From assembly GCA_020310875.1 (NCBI GenBank), contig CM035439.1, positions 134,580,753-134,644,752 on the forward strand: a stretch of DNA of 64,000 nt, written 5' to 3'. Source of the stretch: Ceratopteris richardii (lineage: Eukaryota > Streptophyta > Polypodiopsida > Polypodiales > Pteridaceae). Below the pieces are notes generated by a model, which was given only the letters and a program-made list of their open reading frames with translations, did no database searches and had not been told where the DNA came from. The position numbers and the translations under genes were made by a program. Below are positions 52,376 through 63,269 of this stretch, piece after piece. The number at the start of each line of letters is the position of its first letter. Positions within the stretch are counted from its first letter, which is position 1.

Positions 52376-53085
52376 TGTTGGCAGTGGTCAGGGTGGTCAA
52401 GGACTTACAAGACAAGGGAGCCAACGAGAAGGGCCAAGCAGGCAAAGCAGTCAAAGAAGATCTGCAAATAGGCCATCATTTTTCATGAAGCTGAAGTTCA
52501 GGGACAAGAGCATATCAAAGAGGGGGGCACACAAGAAGAAGGGAGCAAGTAGGGAGCTCCAGGGAGTGTATGTCAAATCGTCAGAGAAATCCCTACAAAA
52601 ATAGGATTTTCATCAGTAAAAGCCATTGTAAATACCATTTCATATTTTTGTAGCTCCATTTTGTGCAAGCCAAGGAGTCCTTGAGCTTGAGGAGCATTAG
52701 AAGTACCTACCTATCAATTTTCATACTTTTTAGACTTCGTTTGAGCCTTCAAATAGGCCCTAGAACCTAATTTTTAACTAAGCTAGACACTAGGTCTGGA
52801 CAGGGCCAAAAACTAGTCAAAAACTATAAAAAGAGCTAGAGAGCTCATTTTTTGAGGTTAGCTTGTTGTAGAATTGAGCTTGTAAGAGCACTTTTGAGTA
52901 ATCTAAGGGAATTCCATTGTCTCTCTCTTTGTTCTTGCCTTGTGTGCGAGTGTGTGTGTATGTGTGTGCATGTTAGTGTGCTTCTCACTCACACACTTGT
53001 GCCATCACTTGTTCGAGGTCTTCATACCATCCTCATGTCTTCCCGGATTGACATTAAAGGAGGTGCTACCCATCACTGAGCTACA
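52376..53085 (+). repeat. 3' LTR of element D (about 710 bp)
   Basis: It starts tgttggcagt and ends gagctaca. The 3' half aligns with the element A LTR (TATA at 52825, TG tract near 52945, 'cccggattgacattaaagg' near 53041). The 5' part of U3 is different and longer and resembles the LTR of element G. Family-B pol sequence follows directly. Confidence 0.88.
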
Positions 53086-53699
53086 CATGGCGCAGGCAAG
53101 GTAAAGTAATTTTGGATTTTGAAAATATGAAGCTTAAATTGACATTAAATGACAAAAAGTTTTTAATGTTTTTATTGAGTGATGAACAACAAGAAAATCA
53201 ACAGGATATCTATGACTCAGAATTGGAGGGATTTACTTTTTCACTAGAAGCTACAAAGAAACCTCAAACAACACTTCTTCATGACCAAATCTATTTCAAT
53301 CAGAAACAGGGAGAAGTTGAAGAAACCAAAAGTGTTGAAAGGACAGAAGAAAGGTGGAAAGTGTGGAATACTCAGAAACATCAAGATATCAAGGCTGAAA
53401 GGATGTGGAGACCTGGAAAGTCCAAACACTATTTGTCAACAAAATACAGCAACACTAAGTGGAGACCAAAGATATCCAAGTACTGTGTATCAAAAGGAGA
53501 TTTTTATATTCCAAAAAAGGAATCAACAGGAATTAAATATTTTTGGGTAAAAAAATCAGATCTACTGCAATGGAAGGAAAACAAGGAAGAAGGTACTAAA
53601 ATAGTTCAAAAGCATGAAGAATTACAACTGAAGGAAAATGCAAAATGGTCATCTAATACACACTGGGGACTCTTGATAAAGAATTCAAAATTTCACTAG
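53086..53699 (+). pseudogene. Family-B host element: PR2 end and pol tail
   Basis: It begins with WRRQGKVILDFENMK, which follows the LGQP motif of PR2 in B' and matches the position of LGQDWIYDHAINLNL in element A. A 195-codon frame from 53112 then runs to TAG 53699. It carries the tail motifs MWRPGKSK, TKWRPKIS and KYFWVKKS, equivalents of the Trp-x-Pro-Lys motifs in element A, which supports a conserved pol tail. The part from the charged linker to the PR2 catalytic site was lost together with the 5' part of element D. Confidence 0.7.
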
Positions 53700-54269
53700 A
53701 AAGGAATTATGACATCCTGGAAATTATTTCCATTTATTTTACCTCATTCTTTTTGTAGGAAAAAGAATTAGGAGGGGAAGAAAGAAAAAAGGAAATCAGT
53801 AAAAAAAAAAAAAGAGAAAAAGAGAGAAAAAAAACAATAACTCTTTTTGATTACATAAGTTATATAGCACAAGCAAGATATAGGTTATAACTTGTCAGGA
53901 TTAAGTAGTCACTATTTTTTTCAGTCATTGTTTAATTATTTTTTCCTATAAAAATCTAAATATTCTTAAAAAAATTCATTTCTTAAAAAATTCATTTCTT
54001 AAAAAATTCATTCATTTTTTCTTTATTATTATTAAAAAAAATATATAAAAAAGAGAGAAGGGAAGAGAGCACTAGAAATCTTGCTACACATGTGATGATC
54101 ACTTCAATTGAGTTATATCTGTGATACAAATAAGGAAGTCAGGATTCATCTGAGATTTTTATTTTTTTATTCTTTTTCATTACATCTCAAGACAAATGTG
54201 ATTTCATTTATGTTTCTTGTGACTCATGTGGGTGGAATTTTCTTTTTTGTGATGTTTATTTTCTCCAGA
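53700..54269 (+). other. Family-B pol-ORF3 spacer
   Basis: AT-rich, non-coding, with a purine tract near 53780-53840, the short tandem repeats listed next, and an acceptor-like 'attttctccag' directly before the ORF3 start. The hydrophobic open frame upstream of 54270 is most likely untranslated. Confidence 0.6.
53963..54012. repeat. Short tandem repeat, about three 17-bp units
   Basis: 'tcttaaaaaattcattt' repeats about three times in the AT-rich spacer. Confidence 0.75.
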
Positions 54270-55024
54270 ATGGTGAATCCAAAGGAACTGCCAAGTCATG
54301 ACTTCAAAGCAGACTCAATAACTTTGTCTGGAGGACATTGGTTCTTAGACAGTGAAGCAGCAGTGGAAAAGGTCGAGCTAGAGTTTGAGGAAGAACAAGA
54401 CATCCCAGAAGAAGAAAGGATAGCTAAAGAGCTGAAGGAAACCCTCAGTATCATTGGTCAGCACATCTTTACAGTAGGAGTTGGAGGCCACAAGTATACC
54501 ATGCTGTGTCAGGAATTTGATAAATTTCAAAAAATTGCAATTAATTATAAAAGATGGAAAGAAGTGGGATTACACAGACTGTTGGATGAACCTTTATTCT
54601 TTATAGATTTTGAGAGAGTATCCCAAGTTATGAACAGTTTGTTGGAAGTTGGGAAGGGCAATGATGCATATTTCAGATGTTCAGTAAAGGACAAAGAGAA
54701 CAAGGAAGGGAATATTACTATAAAAGCAGAGCACATCAAGGCAGCCCTTCAGTTCTATTCAATGGGAACTAAGTTGGATAACAGTTTTGTCAAGAAGAAT
54801 AAAGCAACCTATGCAGGATATTCCAAATTTGCTGATTCCAAAGGAAAAGAGAATGAAGAATATGCTATCAAAATGTTTCTTCAATATTTTTGTTTTCCAA
54901 AACTGCCTAGATACACCATGCCACACAAGCCAGTGACACTGATCATGTTCAATAATAAGGACAGGATAAGCCACTTGAAGTCATGGATGTAACTCCATAC
55001 ATCCATGATCAATTGAAGGAAGCA
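54270..55024 (+). pseudogene. Family-B ORF3, N-terminal part
   Basis: The start MVNPKELPSHDF was chosen because it stands right after an acceptor-like site and the ORF3 N-terminal domain begins here. HWFLDSE, KMFLQYFCFPKLPRYTMPHK and neighbours align with HWFNEMP and RMCLQHFAFP ... PHKK in element A. The annotated frame ends at 54992 because of a one-base frameshift near 54960. The corrected continuation runs into the copia insertion at 55024 and resumes at 60210. Domain architecture is as in element A. Confidence 0.8.
55020..55024 (+). repeat. Target site duplication AAGCA (left) of the copia element
   Basis: It precedes TGTTGATAT and matches 60205-60209. Confidence 0.9.
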
Positions 55025-55255
55025 TGTTGATATATTTAGGTAGTGATGTGTGTGAACACACTAGGACCGCCGGGGCACTTTTTTCCCTCTTTAGGAGGTT
55101 TTTTTCCCCCGGCTTGTATATACGCCTATTGCCCTAATGGGCTACTTATCTTTGTACATTCTCTAGTAATACATTCAGTATTGTGTGTTTGTGCTCCAAG
55201 CTTCTTCTTCTTCCTTGTGCTCTTCGCGTGCTTCCGCAGACGTCTATCTCCAACA
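55025..55255 (+). repeat. 5' LTR of the copia element (231 bp)
   Basis: TGTTGATAT...CTCCAACA. It contains 'cttgtatatacg' (TATA-like, about 55114-55123). Confidence 0.93.
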
Positions 55256-55257
55256 AT

Positions 55258-55269
55258 TGGTATCAGAGC
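55258..55269 (+). other. tRNA-iMet primer-binding site of the copia element
   Basis: TGGTATCAGAGC, two bases after the LTR. It is the standard site complementary to the 3' end of initiator tRNA-Met. Confidence 0.95.
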
Positions 55270-55610
55270 AGGTTGTCGCTTCTTCTAGGGCGCCATCGAT
55301 ACTCCTCTGTTTGCAGTCTCAGATTCGCACAAAATTTGGTGAGCATACTCAGGGTGTTTCCGAGATCAAAACAGCTTCGCTGTGTGGTGCCGAAATCGCG
55401 ATCTGAGCTCGTTTCGGCCTCCGAACGCACTATCGTAGTGCTTGTGCAGGCTATTTCGTCCTTTTGTGCCAAAGGTATATACTAGTTTCTGTTCGCCAGT
55501 TTAAGCGTCTCAAAGTCTGCTACAGGTCTAGCAGAACTCGTCTGGGCAGTTTTGTTCAACTTTTTGAGATACAGTCAATTTTCTGCATCAAGGTATTTTA
55601 GTCATCGGCC
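55270..55610 (+). other. Leader of the copia element
   Basis: Non-coding. No conserved open frame lies between the primer site and the gag ATG at 55611. Confidence 0.7.
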
Positions 55611-58600
55611 ATGGCTGAAAGCAGTGATGTATTCCGTATGTTGGCTGTTGAGGATAAGTTGGATGGTACCAACTACCCATTATGGGCTTATATGATGCGA
55701 CATGTACTGGTTGCAAAAGGATTGTGGAACATTGTGCAGAGTGTTGAAAGACGTCCTGTTACACCTGTAACGACAGGTACTGCAAATACAGGTGCTGGAG
55801 CTCATGAAGATGGTGTCGAAGATGATATTCCGCAGATTCCTATTCGTGCTGCTGTTTCTGTTGCACCTACTGCAGAGCAGATTCGCTGGGATGGCAGAGA
55901 TGCCCAGACACATGCATTGATAGCTTTGTCTGTCAAACGTGCCATTATTCCTCACATTCGCTCTTGTAGAACAGCAAAGGATGCTTGGGATACACTTACC
56001 ACTTTGTACCAGGCTAGGAATGAGGCTCGTGTTGCTTACCTCCGAAAACAGTTGGAGAGTGAGCACATGAATGAAGGTGATTCTATGGACAGTTTCTTAA
56101 CGAAGATCAAAGATTTGAAGGAACAGTTGATTTCTACTGATGAGGTTATACCAGATAACTCACTTGTGCAGACCGTTCTGAATGGTCTTCCTGATTCATA
56201 TCAGAGTTTTGCTTCTACTCTTCGGTTGATGATGAAAGGCAATCCAAATGCCTTGTCATTTGAGGAGTTAGTCTCTGTTCTGTTGCAGGAAGATCAGTCC
56301 AGGCAGAACAGGTCCATTATGCGTGTTGCAGATCAAGCTTTCCTGGCTAGTCAGAAGGGCAAAGGAAAATGGAGCTCTTCTACTAGTAAGCAGAAATCTG
56401 CAAATGCTGCAAAATCGAAGAACCAGGATAAAGATGAGAAGAAATCAGAAAAGCAGAAATTGTTTTGCAAGTACTGTAAAGGAAATGATCATATCATAAA
56501 GAACTGTCCAAAACTGGCTGCTAAAGAGGCAAAGAAGAAAGAGGCTGGAATGGTTGTTGCAGAGGCCTCTACACCAAAAACAGAGTCTGCAAATCTTGTG
56601 CAGGAAGAAGAATGGGTGTTTACTATTGTCTGCAGTTTTGACCCATCTTCTCATGATCAGTGCATGTCTGCAGTAGACTCAGATGCTTGGTACTTTGACA
56701 GTGGGGCGACCAAACATATTACCTCGCAGCGCAGTTTCTTCTCTTCACTCGAGCCTGCCCCTACAGGGAATACTGTCACATGCGCCAATAACTCCTCTTA
56801 TCCTGTTATGGGAGTTGGTAAGATCATTCTGACTACTGCTGATGGTAGTTCTTTCACTTTGTCAGATGCTTTATTTGTGCCAGGGATCAAAAAGAACCTG
56901 TTATCAGTTTCTGCATTAGCCAAGATTGGCTTGGTTGTGAAATTCGTTGATGACAGGTGTACAGTCCATGATCTCTCAAATGGTGATGTGATTATTGCTT
57001 CTGGCATTTTATGTCGTGGGCTGTATAAGCTCATAGACTATGAAAGATCTATGAATGATTCGGCATGTGCAGTTCATGATTCTCAGGCTATGTGAGATGC
57101 AAAGCTTTGGCATGCACGCTTTGGTCATCTGAATTTTGCTAGTTTGCTACGCCTGCAGAAATCTGAAATGGTGTCCTCTTTGCCCAAACTTGAGGCTCCT
57201 GGAAAACATGTTTGTGAAGGCTGTATTTTGGGCAAAATGCAGCGTTCTTCCTTTCCAAAAGATGGTTCAGTTCGGGCTACGCAAAAATTGCAGCTTGTAC
57301 ATAGTGATGTCTGTGGTCCTATGTAGACACCCTCTTTTGGAAATTACCTTTACTTCGTGACTTTCATTGATGATTTTTCCAGGCATGCATGGGTATATCC
57401 ACTCAAAGCAAAGTCCGAAGTGTTCATGTGCTTCAAACAGTTTTTGGTTTTGGCTGAAAATCTGTCAGCATGTAAAATGGGCACCCTCCGTTCTGATCGA
57501 GGGGGGGAATATATGTCTTCAGATTTTAATGCATTTCTGGCTGAACGTGGGATAAAACACCAGTGTACAGTGCCGTATACACCTCAACAGAATGGACTTG
57601 CTGAACGAAAGAACAAGTCACTCATGGAGATGGCGAGGTGCATGGTCAAAAGTCAGGCTTTACCACATAGTTTCTGGCTTGAGGTTGTCATGTGTGCAAC
57701 ATATGTGCTCAACAGGTGTCCCACTAAAGCGTTACAGTCTATCACTCCATATGAGGCTTGGCATGACCGCAAGCCATCTGTTGCTCATCTGCGTGTTTTT
57801 GGTTGTTTGGCATATGCATTAGTGCCTGAACAACATCGCAGAAAATTGGATGGTAAGGCAGTAAAATGTATTTTTGTTGGGTATAGTTCTAAAAGTAAAG
57901 GCTATCGTCTGTATCGTCCACAGACTAAACGCATTCTGGTTAGCCGTGATGTTGTCTTTGTGGAAGATGCTATTCAGCCATTGCTTTCATGTACTAAGGA
58001 GACATCTGTTAGCTCCAAAGACATGTATGATACGTTGATGCCTCTTTTTACAGGTGGACAATCTAGTGTTGGTCCTAATGAGGCAACTTCTCAGCCCTTG
58101 CAGGTTTCATATGATGATGCAGATCATTCTATTTCTGATGCAGATTTACATGATGCACTTGTTGATGAGAGAGCTGATATTGAGCAGGCAAAAACTATGC
58201 CAAAATGGCTGGTGCAAACTTTGCGTGACAGCAAATTAGATGCACCTTTGTCATATCGTACTCGTTCAGGCTCTCATAGTGCCTCCTTTGCATCAGATTG
58301 CTATGCTATGGCTACGTCTAGTCTCTGTGATGAGAATGAGCCTGTTTCTTTTGATGAAGCACAGAATTCAGAAAATTGGATGGCTGCCATGCAATCTGAA
58401 TATGATGCTATAATGAAGAATGGTACATGGTCTTTATGTGACTTGCCTCCTGGCAAGAAGGCCATTGGCACTTAAGTGGGTATACAAGCTGAAGCGTAAA
58501 CCTGATGGTACAATTGACAGGTATAAGGCTAGGCTTGTTGCAAAGGGTTATGCGCAGGAAAGAGGCATTGATTTTGATGAGACCTTTGCACCTACATGCC

Positions 58601-59877
58601 GTATGACTACTGTTCGGAGCATTTGTGCACTTGCAGCCCATCATGGTTGGAATGTACATCAGTTGGACATTAAAACAACATTTCTGAATGGTGACTTACA
58701 TGAAGAAGTGTATGTTTTTCAGCCCCGTGGCTTTGTGCAGAAAGGGCATGAAAACCAGGTGTGCACGTTAAAGAAGGCATTATATGGTTTAAAGCAAGCA
58801 CCACGTGCTTGGTATGAGAAGATGCATGCCTATCTGGTTGCACATGGTTTTGTGAACAGTCCAACTGAAAGCACCTTATATGTTAAGCGTGCTAATGATG
58901 TGCTTCTGATCATTGTTGTCTATGTTGATGACATGCTGCTCACTGGTCCTATTGAGAAGCATATTGCTGATTTCAAGGCTGATTTGCATGCCTCATTTGA
59001 GATGTCTGATTTGGGGCATTTGCATCACTATTTGGGAATTCAGTTTATGCAAGTTGATGGTGGAATGGCTTTGTGTCAAACGAAATATATTGACACATTA
59101 TTGCAGCGTTTTGGCCTTGAAGACTGTAAGCCTATTGCCACTCCTATGGAGACAGGTTTACGATTGAGTCTTCATGATGCTGGAGATGCATTTGATGATG
59201 TTCTCTATCAACAGGTTGTTGGATGCTTGATTTACTTATGCATTACTCGACCAGATATTCAATTTGCTGTTTCATAGATGAGCAGGTTTATGCATTGCCC
59301 AGGAGTCACGCATTGGAAGGCAGTTAAGCGCATCTTTCGCTACTTGAGTGGTACTCGGCTACTTGGGTTGTTTAATCCCAAGGGGGGATCACTACCGCCA
59401 GATTTGCATGCTTTTTCTGACTCAGATTGGGCTGGTTGCTATGACACTCGTGTGTCCACCAGTGGTTTTTGCTTCATGCTTGGTAGCTCATGTATATCTT
59501 GGTTGAGCAAGAAGCAGCCTACTGTGGCCACTTCCAGTTGTGAGGCTGAGTATAGGGCAGCTTTCACAGCGACTGTTGAGTGTGTGTGGATCAGACGCCT
59601 TATGGCTGATTTGGGTGTTGGCCAGTCTTCTGCCACCACCATCTTCACTGACAGTCAGAGCGCATTGGCAGTTGAGAGGAACCCTGTGTTCCATGCTCGC
59701 ACTAAGCACATTGAGGTGCATTATCACTATGTCAAGGAGAGGTTCTCTGCTGGGGAGATCAGCTTGGCATATGTGCCCATGCAGGAGAACATTGCAGACC
59801 TTTTCACCAAGGCTCTGCCTAGGGAGAAGTTTGAAGCTTTCCGCAAAGCTTTGGGCTTACTTCCTTTTGTGGAGTGA
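55611..59877 (+). pseudogene. copia gag-pol, broken at four places
   Basis: Gag N-terminus (DGTNYPLWAYMMRHVL), UBN2-type core, zinc knuckle CKYCKGNDHIIKNC (about 56470), protease DSGATKH (about 56697), integrase finger (WHARFGH ... CEGC), core with FVTFIDDFSR, SDRGGEY and QQNGLAERK, RT with YVDD at 58921-58932, RNase H with DSDWAG, and a typical C-terminal end (ADLFTKALPREKFEAF). Breaks: TGA 57093-57095, TAG 57324-57326, a one-base frameshift near 58470, and TAG 59275-59277. The frame is otherwise intact at full length, so the damage is recent. Domain order is gag-PR-IN-RT-RH, as in Ty1/copia. Confidence 0.95.
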
Positions 59878-59940
59878 TTTCCACATAGCTTGGCACTTCC
59901 TTATACATGAGTGCCAGCTCCTTGTTCACCGCATCACTCC

Positions 59941-59951
59941 CAGGGGGGATT
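59941..59951 (+). other. Polypurine tract of the copia element
   Basis: 'caggggggattt' just before the 3' LTR. Confidence 0.85.
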
Positions 59952-60204
59952 TGTTGATATATTTAGGTAGTGATGTGTGTGAATTTAGGTAGTGATGTGT
60001 GTGAACACACTAGGACCGCCGGGGCACTTTTTTCCCTCTTTAGGAGGTTTTTTTCCCCCGGCTTGTATATACGCCTATTGCCCTAATGGGCTACTTATCT
60101 TTGTACATTCTCTAGTAATACATTCAGTATTGTGTGTTTGTGCTCCAAGCTTCTTCTTCTTCCTTGTGTTGTTTGCGTGCTTCCGTAGACGTCTATCTCC
60201 AACA
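59952..60204 (+). repeat. 3' LTR of the copia element (253 bp)
   Basis: It equals the 5' LTR plus a direct 22-bp duplication ('atttaggtagtgatgtgtgt' block, 59961-60004) and about four substitutions, most of them C/T, near 60169-60187. Confidence 0.93.
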
Positions 60205-60209
60205 AAGCA
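60205..60209 (+). repeat. Target site duplication AAGCA (right) of the copia element
   Basis: It matches 55020-55024. Joining the flanks restores the ORF3 reading. Confidence 0.9.
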
Positions 60210-63200
60210 GCCAAACATTGGGAGCAAAGAAAGTTCATGAATGGAGCACAATTCTTAACAAGGATTATATATCATATTTTAGGAATGGAGGATCAATTGA
60301 AGTTAGCTCCAGAAGCTCAATACTTTAGAAGTTTGATGTCAAGAATCAAAATTCCTTCTAAGATGATGTCCATAAGGGAAGCAGAAGCCGAACCAAGCAT
60401 GAGGAGAGCAGAGAAGAAAAGGAAGGGGGTCTCAGAAGAAGTGATTCCAGTAAATAAGAGAAGATTGAACCCCAGGAAAGTGGAATTGGAACAGGAGGAA
60501 GCAACAAAGGAAGAGCATGAAGCTGCTCAAAAGGAACTAGAGTCTTCAAATGAACCTCATCCACCTCAAACAAGTAAGGAACAATTGTATAATTATTTGA
60601 CTCAAGGAAACAATAAGAGGGCAATCTATGAAGCCCAATATCAAAAAATGTTGGAAGACTATTCTTGTAAAGCAACTGATTGGATACAAGAAGAAGTGGA
60701 ACACTATGAAGAGTTACATGATCAAATGATGGCTGCAGAAACTGAAGAGGTGTTTGTAAAAAAGGAAGTGGAATTGCTTGCATACTTCAAAGAGTTACAA
60801 GGTCCTCCTGAAACCAGAACTACAATAGTAGTGAAGAAGAAGGTTCAGAAGAAACCTGTGCAGAAAAAGAAGTTGACCAAGAAGAATAAGGGAAAAGCAG
60901 TTAAACAAGCACAAAGAAAGGAGACCGAAAAATTGTCAGTAGAAGAAAAAAAGAAGGAGGAATCCATTGTATTAGAAGAGCAAAGAATGGACAAATCAGG
61001 GATAGCTGGTTCCTCACAGTTCTCTTCAGATTTAGATAGTGATATTGAAAATTTTCTTTTGAAAAGTTTAAATTTCTCAGTACCTAGCACACCAATTGTG
61101 ACAGTACAAGCCTCTAAAGAAAGCAAAACTCCAGAAGATTTGAGTCAAAGGTCACAAGGAATACAGGTCCATAAAGAAGCAGCAAAACAGGTTAGTCTTG
61201 GAGAAGAAAAAAGGATACTAAAAGGTAAAGCAGTAATGATGGAAGAAGAGGTTGAAGCAAGGAAAGAGTTCAGTTGTGGATTAGTGGACACAAGGTTTAA
61301 AACAATATGGACAAAACCATCTCAACAAACCTATTTCAAATTAAATAGGGATGAGGAAAATCTAGAAGTAGAAAAGGAAGCTCAGAGAAGCAGCTCAGCG
61401 CACAATCAAGAAGATAAAGATCTGATTGAGGAAACAGAGAAAGTATCGGAAAAGGAGGATTTCCAAGAGGTTAAAGAAGGAAATCTAGAAAAAGAAATAA
61501 ATCAAAGCATAGACGATATACTTTATGATCTAAATCATAATGAGGAGTTCACAACTACAGAAGATCAGGAAAAGGAATGGATATAGATGAGCAAGAGGAG
61601 GGACAAAAGGAGCAGCAAATAAATGATCAGGTAAAGTTCTCAATAGAGATTGATTCAACCTCAACTCAGGATAATAAAGTACAGAAAGAGGAAGGACAGG
61701 TCATCGAAGAGAAACAACAGGAAATGGAGAAAAAGAAGGCAGAAAAGATGGAGATAATGAAAGAAATATCATATCATGAGAAAGAAGAGGATCAGACACT
61801 AGAGTATGAGGAAGATGCTGCAGACAAAGAAGAACTAAAGGCGGAGAAGCAGATAGAAGTAAAACAGATAGAATTGGAAATTGGGTTAGAAAGGATACCC
61901 AAGGATATCAGGTCTACTTGCAATGTCATCATGAGCAATATAGAGCAATTCAGACCACCTAGTAGAAACATGATTATATCAGGAATGGTGGCTGAATCTG
62001 AGTTTGTGAAAGGCAGTAGAATCATTAATGAGCAAAAGAAAGAAAAGGAACAATTAGAGGAGCAGCTGAGAACTATCCAAGAAAGAAATGAGGATTTGAC
62101 CAACAGGATAATCTCATTAGAAGAACTGGAGGTTCAACAACAAAATAAAATTCAATTTCTTGAAGACAAATGTGCAAAACAGATAGAGGATAGCAGCAAA
62201 GTAGAAATGGAGCTGAAGAAAATGGAAGGAAGATTCAGAACACTTCAAAGCTCATATCAGATTATGGTTAAAGCAAATGAAGAAATAAACAGATTATTGA
62301 TGGAAGAAGGCCAAATGAAGGAAGAGAGTAAGATTGTACAAGTAACACCGGATGAGAGGGAGGAATTGAATAAAGAAATTCTAAAACGACAAGCAGAACT
62401 GAAGGAAGCCAAGGAATTGGAAAAACAGGCCAATGTATATGCTGCCAGCTCAATGAGAGGATACAATAAACTACATCTGGATATAGCAAAAGAAAGGAGT
62501 GAATGGCAATTGAGTATAGAAAAAGAAAGAAGTGAGTGGAAATCAGAAAGAGAGTTATGGACATCTCAGAATCGAAGTTTAATGTTGGTGGTGGAGGAGC
62601 TACAGAAAAATTGGAAAATCCACAAAAACAGGTTGAAGAGCAGGTAGTGACTACACAAGCAGAAGAGTATGAAGGGGGAGAAGATAACAGAACTCAACAC
62701 TTTGATGAACAAGAAGACAAAGTAGCAATTGAAGATTATTCAGATGAGTTTGTTCAAAAACTTCTAACTGACAGAGAATCTAGAATGGAATTTATTAGAA
62801 AAATGCATAATGAATATGAAGAACAGATTGTGAATTTTTCTCTTAATAAAGGAATAAACGCAGACCAACACCATTGGGCAACAGATGGTCTAGGTATACC
62901 TTTTTGTATGATTATTGAAAGTATTAAAAATTACTAGCTTGCAAGGGTAGGATTGTCATCAAACAAGTATTTGGAATATGAAGAGGATATCAATGTTACT
63001 AAGGAATTATTTGAAAAGGCTAATCCTAATGGAGGAACAGGTGGTTAGATGTCAACAAAGAATGCAGGAAAATCTGGAAAGAGGCACCTATTCAGCTAAA
63101 GATCAATCCAGCCTATTGTCCGATAGCAAGGAGAAGGGAATGGACAGTATTTTGGGAAAGGAGAAATGTAGGACAGATTCCAGCAAAATGGCTGAACTTT

Positions 63201-63269
63201 CCAAAGGTAGCGGGACCTAAAGCAGGAACATGGCCAACAAAGAAATATATGGTTGTTGCTCTAGCACAA
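60205..63269 (+). pseudogene. Family-B ORF3, middle and C-terminal parts
   Basis: It continues the N-terminal domain (FLTRIIYHILGMEDQL aligns with LTRIIYRCLAYDV in element A). A long Glu/Lys-rich region follows (60357-61586), then a coiled-coil region (61577-62647, heptads of Leu, Ile and Glu), then the C-terminal domain from about 62700 (MEFIRKMHNEYEEQ, HHWATDGLGIPF, WLNFPKVAGPK). Frameshifts near 61580 and 62620 and a stop at 62937 break it. The last matching codons (TWPTKKYMV) end at 63269, where a family-A LTR begins. The middle is acidic and basic instead of the Pro/Thr/Ser-rich middle of element A. Confidence 0.82.

Larger units (their letters stand above)
28445..53085 (+). mobile_element. 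Family-A element D, 5'-truncated, split by element A
   Basis: Pieces 28445-28801 and 45338-53085 rejoin exactly once element A and one CCTAC are removed (RTL then QTLRRLG). D keeps the end of RNase H, integrase, PR2, pol tail, ORF3 and 3' LTR. It has lost its 5' LTR, gag, PR1 and RT at a junction with family-B sequence near 28445, where 'ggaaaaactcattt' is shared with the homologous RNase H site. It is diverged from element A and broken by many stops. Confidence 0.85.
55025..60204 (+). mobile_element. Ty1/copia element, full length, 5,180 bp
   Basis: It has LTRs at both ends, a tRNA-iMet primer site, a gag-pol region, a polypurine tract and a 5-bp duplication. The LTRs differ by about four substitutions and a 22-bp duplication, so the insertion is fairly recent. 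Pol carries three stops and one frameshift, so the copy is dead. The remnant at 8199-8730 belongs to the same LTR family. Confidence 0.95.
15116..63269 (+). mobile_element. Family-B Ty3 host element, split by nested insertions
   Basis: Collinear plus-strand pieces of one element type occur in the expected order: gag end (15116-15999), PR1 and RT (16030-18009), RT to integrase and linker (25969-28444), pol tail (53086-53699), ORF3 (54270-55024 and 60205-63269). The gaps hold a minus-strand family-B derivative, elements D and A, and a copia element. Two of the junctions rejoin exactly after removing one 5-bp duplication. The join around element D is a deletion, so membership of the part from 53086 onward is inferred from orientation and order. 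Both LTRs lie outside or are lost. Confidence 0.7.

Noticed and set aside
54108..54269. Hydrophobic N-terminal extension of the family-B ORF3 as a signal peptide
   Set aside because: It lies upstream of an acceptor-like site. The conserved domain starts at 54270, and elements A and D have no such extension.
55043..55288. Small gene repeated at 59992-60240
   Set aside because: Both frames lie inside the two copia LTRs and are identical because the LTRs are.
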